NCBI GenBank assembly: GCA_964035575.1
Contig: OZ037919.1
Coordinates: 620,001-684,000 of the forward strand
Length of the DNA stretch: 64,000 nucleotides
Direction: 5' to 3'
DNA from: Rhynchopus sp. YZ270_cl-10
Lineage: Eukaryota > Euglenozoa > Diplonemea > Diplonemida > Diplonemidae
Each line of letters begins with the position of its first letter. Position 1 is the first letter of the stretch. The notes below the pieces were generated by a model. That model saw nothing but the letters and a program-made list of their open reading frames with translations. It was not told where the DNA came from and made no database searches. Made by a program: the position numbers and the translations under genes. Shown here in pieces: positions 11,131 to 21,942 of the stretch.

Positions 11131-11576
11131 TATGTTATACCCCTGGAAGGACTTCCAGAGACCCCCCCCCCCCCCTCCCTGGTGTCTCAATTCTCCCCCA
11201 GCATTAAGTCGTTTGTTTTTGTTTTCAAAAACACAAAACACCGAAATAACCACAAAAAAATATGCCAAGAGCCAGCGAAACGGCACAAAGCATAATGATA
11301 ATAAAAAAAGGCTCCACCTCCACCTCTCCCTATCCCATCCCATATCAATCTACATTCCCATCCACCCCCCTCCACCTTCCCCCTACCCAAAGGCATATTC
11401 ACCACAGTGGACGAGCAATACCAAACGGTGTGGACTTATCATCACATCGCTTTTTTGTGGCCCCGCGGACACCCCCAAAAAAAGCGACATAATAAATACG
11501 GTCGGTAGTAACCAATAACGATAAAAAAAAAAAATACCACTTTACACAGCAACTTTTGGGGGTGTTTCTCTAATTT

Positions 11577-11628
11577 TCCTCCATACTCCACACATTTACA
11601 CCCTCCCCCCCCTTCTCCCTTTTTCAGA
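11577..11628 (+). promoter_or_regulatory. C/T-rich tract ending in CAG before gene start
   Basis: The pyrimidine-rich run ends TTTTTCAG, 13 bases before the ATG at 11642. This is the arrangement expected of a 3' splice acceptor, whether cis in a 5'UTR intron or trans. Confidence 0.45.
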
Positions 11629-11641
11629 CCCACATACAACA

Positions 11642-13426
11642 ATGAAACGAACGTTGCTCACATGCTGCCTTTCTATGGACATATCCTCCAGCGTGGCATC
11701 TGCAAAGACCGCGCGAAGGGCACGCTTCTGCGCAGGAGAAGGCTACGCTGTGGGGATGGGGCAGCTCTATGTCGAGTACACAGCCTCCTCTGGGGCCATG
11801 CAGACCACCCTCGCCGCCGCAGTCGAGGAGGCAGACGCCCCTACCTCTCCACTCCAAATCTCCCACGACGCGCACCGCCTTGGGGTCACCCTTCACGACA
11901 AATCCGTCGCACACCTCCTCTCCCTCAGCCTGCGGAGCCTCAGAGAGAAGAATAGTACGTCAACAAAATCTCAGCTTCTCGACCACGTCTTCACCCTCCA
12001 ACGCCATGCGAGGGAAAAGCATATTTTTGGCGAGCATTCTCTGTCGCAACTCATTTTGTGTTGTGCCCTAGCCGGAAACTCTGAGTCCGCCTTTCATGCA
12101 GTAGCCTTAGCAGGGTCTTATGTAACCGGAAGGGTAGCGTTTGCTGCGTTGGTTGCGTGTAAGCTGTCCGCATCGTTCTCTCGTGCAGACCTCATATGGG
12201 CGCAATCCGCTGAAGTCAGCGAAGGGGTTGCCCGGAATGTAACGATATATCTCGAGATGCTTGCGCTTCAAAGTCGTGCGGCAGAAGCGATTAATGTGCT
12301 CAGAGTGTATCACAAAATAATGCTTGGTTTGGTGCAGAAATGTACTGCGGGAAGGTTTCGTGCAGTGGAAAGCAGGGCATTTCGAAAAGCGCTGCCCTCG
12401 AAACTCCAGCCATATCACAAAGCACTTCATGCAGTGGAAACACTGAGCGCTATGGGGGAAATACTGCAGATGCTGGTAGCTGTTGACAGTGTGATACAAC
12501 GTTGCAGAACGCTTCGTGGACGAACCCGCCCGATCATACCATTTACCACACAAAACCAAACCACCAAATCAACGCACACCACAAACCTCCTCTACGCCAC
12601 AACAGGAGACGTTCGAGCCAATGCGCGGATTGTCGCAATATTATTAGGTAACCGTGAAATAGACGCTGCAATGCAAATAGCGGAGGCACAGCATGTTGTA
12701 ACAAATGGAGTTCATGGCGCAATATTAACTCAAATAGGATTGGAACACCCGAAGTATTCTACGTTATTGGCGAAGGTGAAGGAAGCGGATTTACCGGTGG
12801 AGTCTGTACAGCCGGTGTATGCGCATCAAGGGATGCCTGTTGAGGCTGCGGTGGCGGTGATTGAAAAGAAGAGCACGCCCGAGAAGCGGCTAGCTGCGGC
12901 CATCGCGATGTCCAGTCTGCTTGCGCATCACGCGGCCGCGCTGATCACCCCGGCGTTGACAGCGACAGCCTCCATCGCAGCCAGCGCTGTCGCTGCTGGA
13001 GGTGTTCTCGCCTTTGCCGCCTTGGCGACCCCTGCGCTCCTTCCCTCAGCAACCACAGAAGCGCCAAAACCACAACGAGACACATCCTTCATTGTCACTC
13101 TTCTGCGTGAAGGCGACGCTTCCTACGAAGGCCCTGTAGAACCAATGTTGCTGCGTCTGGCCAGTCTTGGGGAGGCTGTTGTGCTGAAGAAGGTGGCTGA
13201 TGGAGCTGGGGGTGGGGGTGGTGATGATGGGCAGATCCACTGTGAGCTTCGCTTTGCAGGGGCGAGCGATACTGCAGAGGCGCAGCATGGCCTGCGGCAT
13301 GTCCTGAGGGGTGCGTGCGATGCTGACGGAGGTGCCGCTCTCATCACAGGACCACACCTGCCACCAGGACGCAGTATGCTTCTCCAATTCGATCGAATAG
13401 GTGTGATTGCGACAGAATTGCGGTAA
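11642..13426 (+). CDS. unknown 594-aa helical protein
   Basis: A single open exon starts at an ATG directly after a pyrimidine tract and CAG. The N-terminus is basic and Ser/Cys-rich (MKRTLLTCCLSMDISSSVAS), which would fit an organelle-targeting peptide, though this is weak. Much of residues 100-400 is predicted-helix-like with repeated amphipathic segments (YLEMLALQSRAAEAINVLRV, ILLGNREIDAAMQIAEAQ). The style resembles PPR/TPR-type helical repeats, but I cannot assign a repeat register. Residues about 425-470 are an Ala-rich hydrophobic stretch that could cross a membrane. A short Gly run (GAGGGGGDDG) interrupts the C-terminal part. I do not recognise the family. It ends about 190 bp before the first TM9SF gene. 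Confidence 0.75.
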   Translation: MKRTLLTCCLSMDISSSVASAKTARRARFCAGEGYAVGMGQLYVEYTASSGAMQTTLAAAVEEADAPTSPLQISHDAHRLGVTLHDKSVAHLLSLSLRSLREKNSTSTKSQLLDHVFTLQRHAREKHIFGEHSLSQLILCCALAGNSESAFHAVALAGSYVTGRVAFAALVACKLSASFSRADLIWAQSAEVSEGVARNVTIYLEMLALQSRAAEAINVLRVYHKIMLGLVQKCTAGRFRAVESRAFRKALPSKLQPYHKALHAVETLSAMGEILQMLVAVDSVIQRCRTLRGRTRPIIPFTTQNQTTKSTHTTNLLYATTGDVRANARIVAILLGNREIDAAMQIAEAQHVVTNGVHGAILTQIGLEHPKYSTLLAKVKEADLPVESVQPVYAHQGMPVEAAVAVIEKKSTPEKRLAAAIAMSSLLAHHAAALITPALTATASIAASAVAAGGVLAFAALATPALLPSATTEAPKPQRDTSFIVTLLREGDASYEGPVEPMLLRLASLGEAVVLKKVADGAGGGGGDDGQIHCELRFAGASDTAEAQHGLRHVLRGACDADGGAALITGPHLPPGRSMLLQFDRIGVIATELR

Positions 13427-13614
13427 AAATATACGGCCAGTGGGGAGAGCTCGGGACACCCCGAGCTACAATCCCCAGGGGTGATTAGTGAGAGCCCTGA
13501 GTGCTTTTAGTTAAAAAAACATGCACCTCTTCTCTCCTTTTGCATATTCAACAGCTTTCCCCCAACCCCTAACTTCTTCCATAACCATTGAACACCCAGG
13601 TGACCCCCTCTCCA

Positions 13615-15676
13615 ATGTTCCTCCAAACATGTTGCCTTGGAGTACTTCTCTTCGTTTTAGGGATAGGTAAGACAAAGCACGTCTCGCATTTCCCTCACAT
13701 CCCTGGGATGGAGCAGAAGCGTGACTACGCAGAAGGGGCGCGGGTGAATGTGTCGGTGAACTCACTTCATTCACACGAGGCGTTGGTGTCGCTTGACTAT
13801 TATAGCATGCCCTTTTGCGGGAGGACACGCAAGGTGGAGGCACAGGAGCAGAACTACGGCCAGGTCCTTTGGGGCGACAAAATTGAGTCCAGCGAATATG
13901 ACCTTGACATGATGAAGCCGACAAACTGTGGGCAAATCGAATGCTCGGCAGGGGAGCGCTGGCTATCCCCAGAATCGCTTGCCTTATTTGAGACCCGCAT
14001 TAACAACGGCTACCGTGGTGATTTTGTGATCGACAATCTGCCGGTTTCCGCACCCCGGAATGGGGTGCGTGTGCTGTTTGACGGAAAAAACAACAGACAC
14101 TGCTACGATACCGCACCACGTGGCTGGGCCCTCGGTGTCACAAAGAAATGCCACGGCGAGCTGACCCTCATCCACAACCATTTAATCTTCGATGTGACAG
14201 TCAACAAACATCAGGACAACCGGTACATCATCGTCGGGGTGAAGGTGATCCCCTTCAGCGTCGACTGGGCGAAGATGGAGGGTGGGGTGCAAAGCTGCAC
14301 CAACGCCTTCAATGTCAAGGAGAGAAAGATTGTGCCCCTCACCACAACACCACATGAAGAAAAGGGGACGCCCGTGTACTGGACCTACGGTGTGAAGTGG
14401 TCATTGACGAAGGTTGACTGGTCCAACCGGTGGGACGAATACCTTAGTTTGTCGCTGTCGAACTCAAGCCCCAAGGTGCACTGGGCTGCTATTATGAACA
14501 CATTTTTGATTATACTTTGCCTCTCTGCTACTGTGGCAAGGATTCTCCTGCGCACGTTGCACATGGACTTCAATCGCTACCTTGGCGCATGCGAACACTA
14601 TGTTGAGGAGGAGGAGGAGGAGGAGGAGGAGGAGACGGGATGGAAGGCTCTCCACGGAGATGTGTTCAGACGCCCTTCCTATCCTGGGGTTTTTGCGGTC
14701 ATTGTGGGGACCGGGTTTCAGCTGCTCGGGATGTTCGCGTTGTGCATCATCTTGGCGCTCTTTGGGTATCTGTCACCTGCGTTTCGGGGTGGGTTGATTA
14801 CGGTGGCGATGCTTGTCTTCGTGTTGATGGCGGTGCTGAACGGGATTGTGACCGGCTACGTGCTCAACATGTTTGAGAAGCGTGAATGGAAGTTTGTTTT
14901 CCTTGCAGGTCTTGGCTACCCGACAATGCTCTTCGCACCGTGGATGTGCAAGGAGCTTTCCCTCCTCTCGCTACCAGGCGCAAACACCGCACCCATCGTT
15001 GCTGTGGTCGAAATGATGGGGCTGTGGTTCGGAGTGTCCCTCCCGCTGATTATTCTAGGTGCTGGCATCGGGTTCAGGGTATGCATTTTTTTCCTATTTT
15101 TTACCCCCATTTTTTCACTTATTTGGTCTCAACTTTGATGCCTCAAACCAAAACACCCCCAAACAGATGACTGTCCTGAAGCCTGTCACAACAGTGTCGA
15201 AGTTTCCTCGCCGTGTTCCCCCACAGAGGTGGTATCTGGAGACCCCTGTGCTGTGTGTGTTCCCTGGTTTGGTGCCGTTCGGTGCAGCCTTTGTGGAGTT
15301 GCGGTACATTCTGTTCAGCATGTGGAAGGGGGAGGTGTATTATGTGTTTGGGTTTCTTGCGTTGAGCAGCGCGACAGTGGTGGTGGCAGCAGCGCAGGTG
15401 ACTGTGGTGGTGATCTACTTTGTGCTTGTGTTCGAGGAGCACAGGTGGTGGTGGCGTGCGATGGCCGTCCCTGGTGGCATGGCGTTCTGGTTCTTCACGT
15501 ACGGCATCTACTACTATAATACGTACCTCCAACTCCGCACGGCCACAGCCATCGCGATATACTTCCAAACCATGTCGCTCATCTCCATCTCCATCTTCAT
15601 TGCAGCAGCGACGGTAGGTGTGACGTCCTCCTACATCTTCATCAGGGCAATCTACGGGCAAATTAAGATTGATTAA
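13615..15676 (+). CDS. TM9SF: TM9SF (nonaspanin) family protein, tandem copy 1
   Basis: Two exons, 13615-15078 and 15167-15676, give about 657 aa, a usual length for the family. The 88-bp intron has GTATGC at its 5' end and CCAAACAG at its 3' end. It is phase 0 and lies after residues GFR in the cytosolic loop. The ectodomain starts after a signal peptide and keeps the YAEGARVNV and LDYYSMPFC blocks of nonaspanins. Nine membrane segments follow, with EHRWWWRAMAVPGG in the C-terminal part. The last residues KID match the KxD/E retrieval signal that holds TM9SF proteins in the Golgi. Family members act in secretory-pathway sorting and surface expression of membrane proteins. I chose ATG 13615 over an upstream TTG at 13588 because copy 2 has the equivalent ATG. 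A pure GAG run codes for about ten Glu in the loop after the first TM (14606-14632) and is absent from copy 2. Confidence 0.92.
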
Positions 15677-16192
15677 TTTTCCGGGCAGATGGCAAAGTGA
15701 AGCGACGCTTTCCTTGCAGGAACGACGGTGTCACCTCTCTGCACTGGGACAATGCAGCAGAATAAAACCCCCCATCCCTCCTCTCCTGACGTGGTTGTAC
15801 AAAGTACTCGATATAAAGCGAGTAATCGAATCGGAAGAAACTGGCCACTCAGCACTTCGAGTGCTCATCTCTGGTTGAAACTATTCGACCAGAAATGAGA
15901 ACCACTCTAGCACTTTGTACAGCCATGTCCTTTTGTCTGGCTTACTCAACGGAGTTTAAAGCTATCTGCCTGTCCTTATTGTTTTGCATCTAACATCGAA
16001 ACAAAAAAATGCTTTTTTTGGGGATAAAACCTAAGAAAAACAGAGAGATGGAACTGTTTTTTTTATTTTACAATTTTTTACGAAAGTTGTTAGTATTACT
16101 GGGAGGGGCTCTCCTTTTGCATATTCAACAGCTTTCCCCTAACCCGTAACCCTTCTTCTATAACCATTGACACCCAGGTGACCCCCTCTCCA
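15677..16192. other. spacer between tandem TM9SF copies
   Basis: It contains the foldable block at 15788-15929 and, from about 16108, a copy of the 5' flank of copy 1 (CTCCTTTTGCATATTCAACA, then pyrimidine-rich sequence). The duplicated unit therefore includes about 75 bp upstream of the ATG. Confidence 0.6.
15788..15929 (+). ncRNA. predicted multibranch structured RNA or foldback
   Basis: An 18-bp closing stem pairs 15788-15805 with 15912-15929 (core TTGTACAAAGT / ACTTTGTACAG, two G-U pairs). Inside it lie three further hairpins. One is ACTCG/CGAGT (15806-15823). A second is AGCACT-TCG-AGTGCT (15851-15865). The third is a 16-position hairpin with one mismatch and an ACTA loop (15864-15899); it shares two bases with its neighbour, so the two compete at their junction. 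A simple MITE would normally show two arms only. A branched fold with three inner helices is more like an RNA, though a nested foldback transposon remains possible. It matches no tRNA, hammerhead or snRNA core that I know. The strand is undetermined because the structure is largely symmetric. Confidence 0.4.
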
Positions 16193-18281
16193 ATGTTCCT
16201 CCAAACATGTATGGGAGCACTTCTCTTCGCCTTGGGGGTGGTTGCGGAAAAGCGCGTCTCGCATTTCCATTACATCCCTGGGATGGAGCTGCGTGACTAC
16301 GCAGAGGGGGCGCGGGTGAATGTGTCGGTGAACTCACTTCATTCACACGAGGCGTTGGTGTCGCTTGACTATTATAGCATGCCCTTTTGCGGGAGGACAC
16401 GCAAGGTGGAGGCACAGGAGCAGAACTACGGCCAGGTCCTTTGGGGCGACAAAATTGAGTCCAGCGAATACCATCTGAAGATGATGAAGCCGACAAACTG
16501 CGGACAAATCAAATGCTCGGCAGGGGAGCGCTGGCTCCCCCCGAAGTCGCTTGCACTATTCGAGACCCGCATTAACAACGGCTACCGTGGTAATTTTGTG
16601 ATCGACAATCTGCCGGTTTCCGCACCCCAAAAGGGACGCATGCTTTTTGACAGAGAAGACAAACACTGCCACGACACCGCACCACGTGGCTGGGCCCTCG
16701 GTGTCACAAAGAAATGCCACGGCGAGCTGACCCTCATCCACAACCATCTGATCTTCAACGTGACAGTCAACAAACATCAGGACAACCGGTACATCATCGT
16801 CGGGGTGAAGGTGATCCCCTTCAGCGTCGACTGGGCGAAGATGGAGGGTGGGGTGCAAAGCTGCACCAACGCCTTCAACGTCTGGGAGACAAAGATTGTG
16901 CCCCTCACCACAACACCACATGAAGAAAAGGGGACGCCCGTGTACTGGACCTTCGGTGTGGAGTGGACGGTGACTGAGGATGTGGACTGGTCCAACCGGT
17001 GGGACGAATACCTCAATCTGGCGCTGTCGAACTCAAACCAGCGGTCGCACTGGGCTTCTATTATTAACTCATTTTTGATTGTGCTTTGCCTCTCTGCTAT
17101 TGTGGCGATGATTCTCCTGCGCACGTTGCACATGGACTTCAACCGCTACAACGCAAGCGAAAACTCTGACGAACAGGCGGAGGAGATGGGGTGGAAGCTT
17201 GTCCACGGAGATGTGTTCAGACGCCCTTCCTATCCTGGGGTTTTTGCGGTCATTGTGGGGACCGGGTTTCAGCTGCTCGGGATGTTCGCGTTGTGCATCA
17301 TCTTGGCGCTCTTTGGGTATCTGTCACCTGCGTTTCGGGGTGGGTTGATTACGGTGGCGATGCTTGTCTTCGTGTTGATGGCGGTGCTGAACGGGATTGT
17401 GACCGGCTACGTGCTCAACATGTTTGAGAAGCGTGAGTGGAAGCTTGTTTTCCTTGCAGGTCTTGGCTACCCGACAGTGCTCTTCGCACCGTGGGTGTGT
17501 ATGGAGCTGTTCCTCCTGTCGAGACCAGGCGCAAACACCGCACCCATCGTCGCTGTGGTCGAAATGATGGGGCTGTGGTTTGGAGTGTCCCTCCCGCTGA
17601 TTATTCTAGGTGCTGGCATCGGGTTCAGGGTATGCATTCTTGCTATTTGTAATTTCAGTGTACAAAATACTAAAAGTTATACTTTATTTTCAGCACAGCC
17701 ACACTATTACCCCCTTTTGTTTGGTCTCCACTTTGATGCCTCAAACCAACCACCAAAACACCCCCAAACAGATGACTGTCCTGAAGCCTGTCACAACAGT
17801 GTCGAAGTTTCCTCGCCGTGTTCCCCCACAGAGGTGGTATCTGGAGACCCCTGTGCTGTGTGTGTTCCCTGGTTTGGTGCCGTTCGGTGCAGCCTTTGTG
17901 GAGTTGCGGTACATTCTGTTCAGCATGTGGAAGGGGGAGGTGTATTATGTGTTTGGGTTTCTTGCGTTGAGCAGCGCGACGGTGGTGGTGGCAGCAGCGC
18001 AGGTGACTGTGGTAGTGATCTACTTTGTGCTTGTGTTCGAGGAGCACAGGTGGTGGTGGCGTGCGATGGCCGTCCCTGGTGGCATGGCGTTCTGGTTCTT
18101 CACGTACGGCATCTACTACTATAATACGTACCTCCAACTCCGCACGGCCACAGCCATCGCGATATACTTCCAAACCATGACGCTCATCTCCATCTCCATC
18201 TTCATTGCAGCAGCGACGGTAGGTGTGACGTCCTCCTACATCTTCATCAGGGCAATCTACGGGCAAATTAAGATTGATTAA
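16193..18281 (+). CDS. TM9SF: TM9SF (nonaspanin) family protein, tandem copy 2
   Basis: Two exons, 16193-17629 and 17772-18281, give about 648 aa. The intron sits at the same place and phase as in copy 1 but is 142 bp long, with GTATGC and CCAAACAG ends and extra AT-rich sequence in its 5' half. Without splicing the frame would run on to 18124 in the wrong register for the conserved C-terminus. Exon 2 differs from copy 1 by only about three bases in 510. The signal peptide, parts of the ectodomain and the loop after TM1 (NASENSDEQAEEMG in place of poly-Glu) differ much more. The C-terminus is again KID. The role is as for copy 1: Golgi/endosomal membrane-protein sorting. Confidence 0.92.
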
Positions 18282-19036
18282 TTTGGAGAAAAAAACATTT
18301 TTTTTATAAAAGCTTGATCATACTCAGTGTGAGACGTTCCCTCACACTATAACAATATAGATAGATTCACGGGGGAGGGCGAAACAAAGATAGGGATAGA
18401 GGGGGTACCAAGATCTGGGATTTTCTATTTTAAAAAAAATAGTTGGGCTCTCAAGAGGTTCAGTACCGTAGTATATGAGAAGCCTGGGGGAGTTTTTCGT
18501 AAAAAAAAAAATGAGGAGCTTTTTTTTAAAGGAGCGAAGTTTTGTTCACACTGGTATTGTGCATGTATCAGGGGATAGAGGGGGGGTAAATCCTGGTCAG
18601 GACAATAAAAAGATATTTTCTGGGTGGGAAATCGATTTTTTTGATACCTCACAAGGCTCTGAGAGTGACCAGAAATAGCCTCGTGAGCAAAGTGACCCCG
18701 TTCACAGCCAGAACGCGACTCAATTGGTCAACACGCAGAAAGAAAGCAAGTGCAGCATAGTGATAGAAAAAAAGTAGCGGGGTGTGGTGAGATATGACAT
18801 ACTCGTCCAACAGCAATACAGCTCAGTTTTCAAAAAAATGGAAAATGGGTGTATAACAACCAGGAGATAGCCTAATAGAGTAAAACTAAAACAAAGAAAA
18901 CAAAAATAATGGGGGGTTTTAAAAGTGATTGTCGATACCACAATAAAAATGGAGAAAGAAACGAGAAATTTTAATTGCCCTAGCCTTGTCTCCCTCCTGG
19001 GTGATGTATTGCGTATCTTTTTTTTTTATTTTTTTT

Positions 19037-19097
19037 TCAGTGCCTGCGTCCGCCGAACGGTGAGGTGTTTGCACTTTCAACTTTCTTTTTCTTTTTT
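19037..19097 (+). repeat. short repeat S1, copy 1
   Basis: TCAGTGCCTGCGTCC, a variable middle, then TTTGCACTTTCAACTT and a T-rich tail. The ends AGTGC and GCACT are complementary, so each copy can form a hairpin ahead of the T run. Related copies lie at 27364, 29773 and 61137. Confidence 0.65.
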
Positions 19098-19373
19098 TGA
19101 AGATGCCTTAGCCTAGGGTTTTTGTGTTTAACCCATTTCCCGGGAAAAAAACACAAAAAACGGGCTAACTGCGGAAACCCTGAGCAAAACAAAAGAAAAC
19201 AAAAACAAAAACAATGGATTTGTTCCAAATCGCCTCCACATTAAGGGGATTGGACACCACCCCAGGTCCTATCCAGCAAGCTGCTCACATATCGGCACTC
19301 CTCTCTCTCCCTCCCCCTCTTTTTTTAATGAACCCCCATCACCTCTCCTTCCACAATAATTAACGGTTCGGCG

Positions 19374-19634
19374 TCACAGCTTTCTCAAGGAAGGTGCATG
19401 CATCCAAAAAGAAGTGTTTTTGCGCTCTATCACGCACGCAATCGCGAACAATGCTGCCCTTCCCTGGCCCTTGTCCACCAGTCGCCTGAGCGTCCGTTGC
19501 GCTTCCGCGGGTTGAAAGGGCACAACTTGTACTGGCCTGATCAAGGTGGATGAACGACGCAGCAAAGCTTTTGCGCAGGAGAGGAAACGTTGTCCGGAAC
19601 CCTCTCTCTCCCCCAGCTCGTGCGCCCTGATCAC
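19374..19634 (-). CDS. possible small protein, minus strand
   Basis: An open minus-strand frame of 86 codons in a GC-richer island inside AT-rich spacer encodes a basic, helical-looking peptide (AEAQRTLRRLVDKGQGRAAL). The frame starts at GTG, no ATG lies near the left end, and no pyrimidine tract precedes it. All firm genes are on the other strand. It may be an exon of a gene with introns, decayed coding sequence, or chance. Confidence 0.2.
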   Translation of the reverse strand: MIRAHELGEREGSGQRFLSCAKALLRRSSTLIRPVQVVPFQPAEAQRTLRRLVDKGQGRAALFAIACVIERKNTSFWMHAPSLRKL

Positions 19635-19944
19635 GATTATCCTAGTCGCACTTTAATCGTTCCGTGTGTTTTTTTTTTTTTTTTTTTGCAACCGAGGCCC
19701 TTTCCTTGTTTCCCCTTTGTATAGCCGGGCTATAGTCAGTTCTTAGCTGCTGCTGCTCCTTTTGCCTTTCGGATCTCCCCCCGATGACAAATGTCAGCTC
19801 CTTCAAACCCAAAAAATAGAGTACTCTATCCTTTTAGTGTATTTTTTGTTTCAAAACATCGGACGATGAATAAAATTTCGGTTTTTAATGGCTTTTATGA
19901 GACTTCATATTTCTCTCTCTCTCATCACAGTTTTTTTATTCCAG

Positions 19945-20000
19945 AGACACCCTTCCCTTCCCCCCCATACACTCTCTCCTTCTCCCTCCTTTTCCCTCAT
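19945..20000 (+). promoter_or_regulatory. C/T-rich tract before TCF25
   Basis: A pyrimidine-rich run (CCCTTCCCTTCCCCCCC-type, then CTCTCTCCTTCTCCCTCC) ends four bases before the ATG at 20003. Confidence 0.45.
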
Positions 20001-20002
20001 TA

Positions 20003-21868
20003 ATGTCTCGCCATTTACGGAGATTGGAGAAGGGGCGGAGTGTAGCAGACAAGGTGTCTCAGGTGCTTGGGAAGGATGGTGGTGGTCTTCTGGAGGAGGC
20101 GTCGAGCAGTGGGGAGGATGTGCAGTATGGGGGGCCATCGCATTATCTGATGGCGAAGAAGAAGAAGAAGAAGAAGAAGCCTGATGACGATGCCATTCCC
20201 ATACCACCCACCAGCTCTACACCACAAACACACCACAAACCGAAGAAGGCAAAACGGCAAACCGCCTCCTCCCCAGAACCCGAACCAGAACACCTTGAAT
20301 CCCTAGAAGAAATGGAGGCAATGCTAGACGGTACCCTTACCCCTGCCCCTTCCCAACCCGAAGAGGCTGCGCCTGAACCCTCTTTTCCATCCCTCAATGA
20401 ATTGTTCACCCTAAGCGTGCACAGCCTCGACGCGCAACTAGAATTAAAACAAATGTTCGGCGCTGGAGTGGCCGCTATGGAGGAGCAAGAACGCAACCAA
20501 CGTGCCCGAAGATTGGTGCATCAACACACCAAATCGATTTTGGTCACCCCAGACCCGACCTGGCCTCCGGTCAGCACAAAGGGGTTGTCGATTACTAAAG
20601 GGAGAGTGGATGATTCCTATACGTATTCGGTGCATGAGTTAGAGGAGGAAGGGGAGTGCTTAAAGGTGACGAAGGCGGTCAAAGCGAGTCTTGTCAGTGA
20701 CGATGTGAACCGTTTGCAGATGCTAATGCAGCGGCACCCCTGGCATTTGAGGGCGTGCTATCAGTATGGTGTGATGGCGTGTCTCAACGGGAGACAGGAT
20801 GAAGGTGCTGGGGTGTTTCGGCGTGCTGCGCATGCGTTTGCGCTTTCGTGTCGTGGAACGCTGTCGTTGGTGGAGTCCTTTGAGAAGCGGGTGTTCCCTT
20901 ATGTAAAGGAGAAGAGCGATGTCGCCTTTCTTCTTTTACAACAGTTGATGCATCTTCACGTCCGTTCTGGTTGTTTGAACACTGCGTTTGGGGTGTGCAA
21001 GCTTATCTTCAATTTGGATCCAACAGATCCGTGCGGTATTTTGTTTAATTTGGAGTATCTAGCGTTGCGTGCTGGCGCGTTTGATTTTTTGCGTGGATTA
21101 TTCTACCATGTAGAGAAGGATACGTTGTGTACAGGAGACATAGCGCTTCTCCCGATCTTCCATTTTGGTCGTACCCTTTGTGCGATTCATTCGAATAATG
21201 TGCCGGGGGCGAAGGGGTTCCTGCAGACTGCTGTCTTAACGTATCCGCTTCTTGCGCTTTCTCTTCTCAAGGAGGATGACAGAGGGGAGCTTTCTGCAGT
21301 CACCACCCAGCTGGCGTACCGCAGCTCTGCACTGCATGATAACATAGCGAATTGCTACGCAAAACGGATGGAGGAGACCTGGAGGGAACGTCGTGCGTAC
21401 ACTCTGCTAAAAACCGTTGTTTCCGAGGTCTGTCAACAGGCGGGGGTATACGAGGTCATGGATGGGAGAGGGAGAGAGCGTGACTCCCTTTTGGGTGGTG
21501 CTTTCTATGCAAGATGGTATGCAGAGGTAAGACCGATGGCAGTGATAGGTGTTGTGGATGAGATCATGCCGGGCAGGGAAATGGAGAGGGTGCGTCTCCA
21601 GCGTGCCTGGTCTGCGTCGCTCAACGCGCTTCCCACAGCGGTTCAGCATATGGTATTAGACCGGCTTGCGGACCACGATTACTCTCTCCTCCAGCGCACC
21701 CCATGGCCCCTTCTCGCGCTCACCACGCTGCTTCCGTGGAATTCCCTGCCGCTTATGCTGTCTCGCAGACTTCTCGATTCATGGCGAAAGGACAACCCAA
21801 CAGAAGCAGATGAATGGGACACAGACATGGAGGTTCAACGTCGTCTTCGAGCAAGAGGGTTGGCATAA
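20003..21868 (+). CDS. TCF25: TCF25 / Rqc1 family protein
   Basis: A 621-aa single-exon gene. The N-terminus (1-130) is disordered, with a run of eight Lys (AAGAAG repeat at 20155-20177) and Glu/Pro-rich sequence, as is usual for this family. The conserved core begins near residue 175 (LVTPDPTWPPVSTKGLSI). It contains MQRHPWHLRACYQYG, the RRAAHAFALSC helix, and the hallmark RSGCLNTAFGVCKLIFNLDP followed by TDPCGILFNLEYLALR, which corresponds to the RRGCxRTALExCKLLLSLDP block of TCF25/Nulp1. In yeast and animals this protein belongs to the ribosome quality control complex and acts with Ltn1/Listerin on stalled 60S-bound nascent chains. Length is close to the family norm. No membrane segment or intron is apparent. 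Stop is TAA. Confidence 0.92.
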   Translation: MSRHLRRLEKGRSVADKVSQVLGKDGGGLLEEASSSGEDVQYGGPSHYLMAKKKKKKKKPDDDAIPIPPTSSTPQTHHKPKKAKRQTASSPEPEPEHLESLEEMEAMLDGTLTPAPSQPEEAAPEPSFPSLNELFTLSVHSLDAQLELKQMFGAGVAAMEEQERNQRARRLVHQHTKSILVTPDPTWPPVSTKGLSITKGRVDDSYTYSVHELEEEGECLKVTKAVKASLVSDDVNRLQMLMQRHPWHLRACYQYGVMACLNGRQDEGAGVFRRAAHAFALSCRGTLSLVESFEKRVFPYVKEKSDVAFLLLQQLMHLHVRSGCLNTAFGVCKLIFNLDPTDPCGILFNLEYLALRAGAFDFLRGLFYHVEKDTLCTGDIALLPIFHFGRTLCAIHSNNVPGAKGFLQTAVLTYPLLALSLLKEDDRGELSAVTTQLAYRSSALHDNIANCYAKRMEETWRERRAYTLLKTVVSEVCQQAGVYEVMDGRGRERDSLLGGAFYARWYAEVRPMAVIGVVDEIMPGREMERVRLQRAWSASLNALPTAVQHMVLDRLADHDYSLLQRTPWPLLALTTLLPWNSLPLMLSRRLLDSWRKDNPTEADEWDTDMEVQRRLRARGLA

Positions 21869-21942
21869 AAAAAGGAAAATTTTTTTTTTGAGTCTCAACG
21901 GAACTCCTCAAGGGGAAAAGGGTGGTTATTTATTGTAGGGTT

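Larger units (their letters stand above)
9903..11641. other. repeat-bearing spacer
   Basis: No gene is supported. The stretch holds two S3 repeats (10408-10460, 10552-10602), an S5 copy and an S2 copy, plus A/T and C runs. It ends in a C/T-rich tract before the gene at 11642. Confidence 0.5.
18282..20002. other. AT-rich spacer
   Basis: No strong gene. It holds an S1 repeat (19037-19097), homopolymer runs, a possible short minus-strand ORF (19374-19634), and a pyrimidine-rich tract before TCF25. Confidence 0.5.

Noticed and set aside
16178-18124. One 648-codon open frame across TM9SF copy 2
   Set aside because: It reads through the intron into the wrong frame of exon 2. The conserved C-terminus (EHRWWWRAM...KID) is only obtained by splicing 17630-17771, exactly as in copy 1. 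The GTG at 16178 is not needed because an ATG follows at 16193.
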